This document shows, piece by piece, positions 62,156 to 64,000 of a stretch of DNA of 64,000 nucleotides. The notes under the pieces were generated by a model. It had not been told where the DNA came from. It was given only the letters and a program-made list of their open reading frames with translations, and searched no databases. Position 1 is the first letter of the stretch; every line of letters starts with the position of its first letter. The stretch is from Bacteroidales bacterium (GTDB lineage: Bacteria; Bacteroidota; Bacteroidia; Bacteroidales; UBA932), in contig SUYO01000008.1 of assembly GCA_015060385.1 (NCBI GenBank), positions 1 through 64,000 on the forward strand. The letters are read 5' to 3'. The translations under genes and the position numbers were made by a program.

Positions 62156-63283
62156 ATGAAATACAGAAAGATAAGGGCAATCATAAGCGGAGGGGGTACG
62201 GGAGGACATATCTTCCCTGCCCTTTCCATCGCTGATAAGCTTAAGGAACTCAATCCGGAGACAGAGATCCTCTTCGTAGGAGCCGACGGAAGGATGGAGA
62301 TGGAGAAGGTGCCGGCAGCCGGATACGAGATAAAGGGACTTCCGGTTTCGGGACTACAGCGCAAGCTGACCCTCTCGAACCTCGTACTTCCGCTGAAGGT
62401 CATCAGGAGCGTGAGGATGGCAAAGAAACTGATCAGGGAATTCAAGCCCGACATCGCCATCGGAGTCGGCGGTTATGCAAGCGCTCCCCTTCTTTGGGCT
62501 GCAGGACGCATGGGAGTTCCTACGCTCATCCAGGAACAGAACGGATATGCGGGACTGACGAACAAGATTGTCGGAAAGAAGGCTCTGAGCATCTGCGTGG
62601 CATATGAGGGCATGGAAAGATTCTTCCCTGCGGACAGGATCGTCCTCTCAGGCAATCCTATCAGAAAGGACATCGTGCCTGCAACTCCCGAAATGAAGGA
62701 AGAAGCATTCAGGTTCTACGGGCTTGATCCTGAGAAGAAGCATATCTTCATAGTAGGAGGAAGCCTTGGGAGCGGTACGCTGAACAATGCCATGAAGAAA
62801 TGGATCAGCGAGGGCTGCCCGGGAGGAAAGGACATCGAGGTGATCTGGCAGTGCGGAAAATACTATAAGAAGTCCATAGATAACTTCATGGAGGAGGCCA
62901 AAGCTGCAGGAAAACCGGTCGACGCCATCCAATATTCAGACTTCATCATGAGGATGGACCTTGCATATGCTGCGGCAGACATCGTAATATCCCGCTCCGG
63001 AGCAAGCTCGGTATCCGAGCTCTGCGCCGCACATAAGGCCGTGATCTTCGTACCGTCACCGAATGTGGCCGAAGACCACCAGACCCACAATGCCATGGCC
63101 CTCGTCAGGAAGGATGCCGCCATCATGATAAAGGACAGCGAGGCAGGAGAAAAACTGATGAAGACTGCATGCGGACTGATAGAAGACAGGGAAAGGATCG
63201 CTCTTATGGAAGAGAACATTTCAAAGCTGGCTCTCCGTGAGGCAGCGATGACAATAGCATCGGAAGTATACAGAATAATATGA
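62156..63283 (+). CDS. murG: Lipid II glycosyltransferase MurG
   Basis: 375 residues. N-terminal SGGGTGGHIFPALSIADKL, the middle VGGYASAPLLWAAG, IVGGSLGSGTLN at the start of the second Rossmann half, and SRSGASSVSELCA for the UDP-GlcNAc site. It turns lipid I into lipid II on the inner face of the membrane. Its stop overlaps the murC start (ATGA). Confidence 0.97.
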   Translation: MKYRKIRAIISGGGTGGHIFPALSIADKLKELNPETEILFVGADGRMEMEKVPAAGYEIKGLPVSGLQRKLTLSNLVLPLKVIRSVRMAKKLIREFKPDIAIGVGGYASAPLLWAAGRMGVPTLIQEQNGYAGLTNKIVGKKALSICVAYEGMERFFPADRIVLSGNPIRKDIVPATPEMKEEAFRFYGLDPEKKHIFIVGGSLGSGTLNNAMKKWISEGCPGGKDIEVIWQCGKYYKKSIDNFMEEAKAAGKPVDAIQYSDFIMRMDLAYAAADIVISRSGASSVSELCAAHKAVIFVPSPNVAEDHQTHNAMALVRKDAAIMIKDSEAGEKLMKTACGLIEDRERIALMEENISKLALREAAMTIASEVYRII

Positions 63284-64000
63284 AGAACATCTATTTCATA
63301 GGAATCGGCGGCATCGGAATGAGTGCCATAGCCAGATACTACAATGCAAAGGGATACAGGGTCAGCGGATATGACAAGACCCCGTCTCCGCTTACGCATG
63401 CCCTTGAGTCGGAGGGAATCGAGGTCCATTATGAAGACAACACCGACTTCGTTCCGAAGGACGTGGAGTCGACCCTCGTGGTATATACGCCCGCCGTTCC
63501 GAAGGACATGGGAGAACTTGTATATGTGCAGGAAAAGGGCTACCGCGTCATCAAGAGATCCAGGATGCTCGGCGAGATTTCGGCCGGACAGAGATGCATG
63601 GCGGTTGCCGGAACACATGGAAAGACGACCACCAGCACGCTTGTAAGCCACATCTTCACTTCGACAGGCGAAGGATGTTCTGCCTTTCTCGGAGGTATTT
63701 CGAAGAACTACGGCACCAACCTTCTCATCCATGAGAACGATGTCGTCGTGGCGGAGGCCGACGAATTCGACCGTTCGTTCCTTCAGCTCTTCCCCGAGAT
63801 CGCGGTCATCACTTCGATGGACCCTGACCACCTCGACATCTACGGCGACGAGGCCCATATCCGCGAAGCGTTCAAGGCCTTCGCATCACAGGTGAGCGGC
63901 ACCGTGATTGCAAAGCATGGGCTCGACATCACTCCTGCCGACACCAAGGCAAGGATCATGACATATTCGTACGACGACCCTTCAGCCGACTTCCATGCCG
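63280..64000 (+). CDS. murC: UDP-MurNAc:L-alanine ligase MurC, N-terminal part
   Basis: Open from ATG 63280 to the window edge (240 codons; C-terminus missing). IYFIGIGGIGMSAIARYYN at the start, ATP loop AVAGTHGKTTTSTLVSH near 110, EADEFDRSFLQLFPEIAVIT and SMDPDHLDIYG are typical of MurC. It attaches the first amino acid to UDP-MurNAc. Overlaps murG by 4 bp and continues the dcw operon. Confidence 0.96.
   Translation, partial: MKNIYFIGIGGIGMSAIARYYNAKGYRVSGYDKTPSPLTHALESEGIEVHYEDNTDFVPKDVESTLVVYTPAVPKDMGELVYVQEKGYRVIKRSRMLGEISAGQRCMAVAGTHGKTTTSTLVSHIFTSTGEGCSAFLGGISKNYGTNLLIHENDVVVAEADEFDRSFLQLFPEIAVITSMDPDHLDIYGDEAHIREAFKAFASQVSGTVIAKHGLDITPADTKARIMTYSYDDPSADFHA

Overview
The window looks like a chromosomal segment of a gut-type Bacteroidota (order Bacteroidales). 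The evidence is three SusC/SusD outer-membrane pairs, T9SS-type C-terminal sorting domains, RHS proteins of the 'YYPFGD' type, Bacteroidales-only families (DUF4249, DUF4837, DUF819), and promoters of the Bacteroides type (TTTG, 19-20 bp, TAnnTTTG). Shine-Dalgarno sites are almost absent. I cannot place the genus or family.

Layout. (1) 1-554: start of a leftward DUF4249 lipoprotein gene, cut by the window edge. (2) 672-8265: an accessory array of four 5'-truncated RHS toxin tips (A-D) and a fifth vestige (E). Each intact tip is followed directly by small exported proteins that look like immunity proteins. Tips A, B and D end in L,D-transpeptidase-like domains; tip C ends in an HExxH metallopeptidase-like domain. 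A long palindrome closes the array. (3) 8468-16835: core genes. M23/LysM peptidase, phosphohexomutase, def and ruvX run leftward; an M23 protein, dxr, rseP and a DUF4837 lipoprotein run rightward; then tRNA-Glu and rpsT. (4) 16.95-36.7 kb: two mirror-image operons, each SusC, SusD, lipoprotein, S8 subtilase, PorV/PorQ-like barrel, diverging from a central Mpi-type serine recombinase. A 22-bp perfect inverted repeat brackets the recombinase and an outward promoter candidate. Further inverted repeats cover both SusC starts and the two distal terminators. I read this as a self-contained promoter-inversion switch choosing between two protease/importer operons. (5) 36.8-37.5 kb: an internally deleted Rpn-type nuclease gene between terminator repeats, then a palindromic REP-doublet element. 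(6) 37.6-42.5 kb: a third SusC/SusD pair. (7) 42.5-44.4 kb: an ECF sigma / anti-sigma / two-protein envelope operon. (8) 44.6-46.6 kb: groEL and groES among dispersed repeats. (9) 46.8-52.7 kb: DUF819 membrane protein, SpoU-type RNA methylase, glyA, exported nitroreductase-like lipoprotein, HD hydrolase, M23 lipoprotein. (10) 52.8 kb to the end: the dcw cluster mraZ-rsmH-ftsL-ftsI-murE-mraY-murD-ftsW-murG-murC, with phased MraZ-type boxes upstream.

How the parts work together. The RHS array suggests stored, swappable antibacterial tips acting in the periplasm, since every putative immunity protein carries an export signal. The mirror operons suggest surface proteolysis by the subtilase coupled to peptide import by SusCD, with alternative versions selected by DNA inversion. 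All functional statements are inferred from sequence motifs read by eye; no database search was possible.
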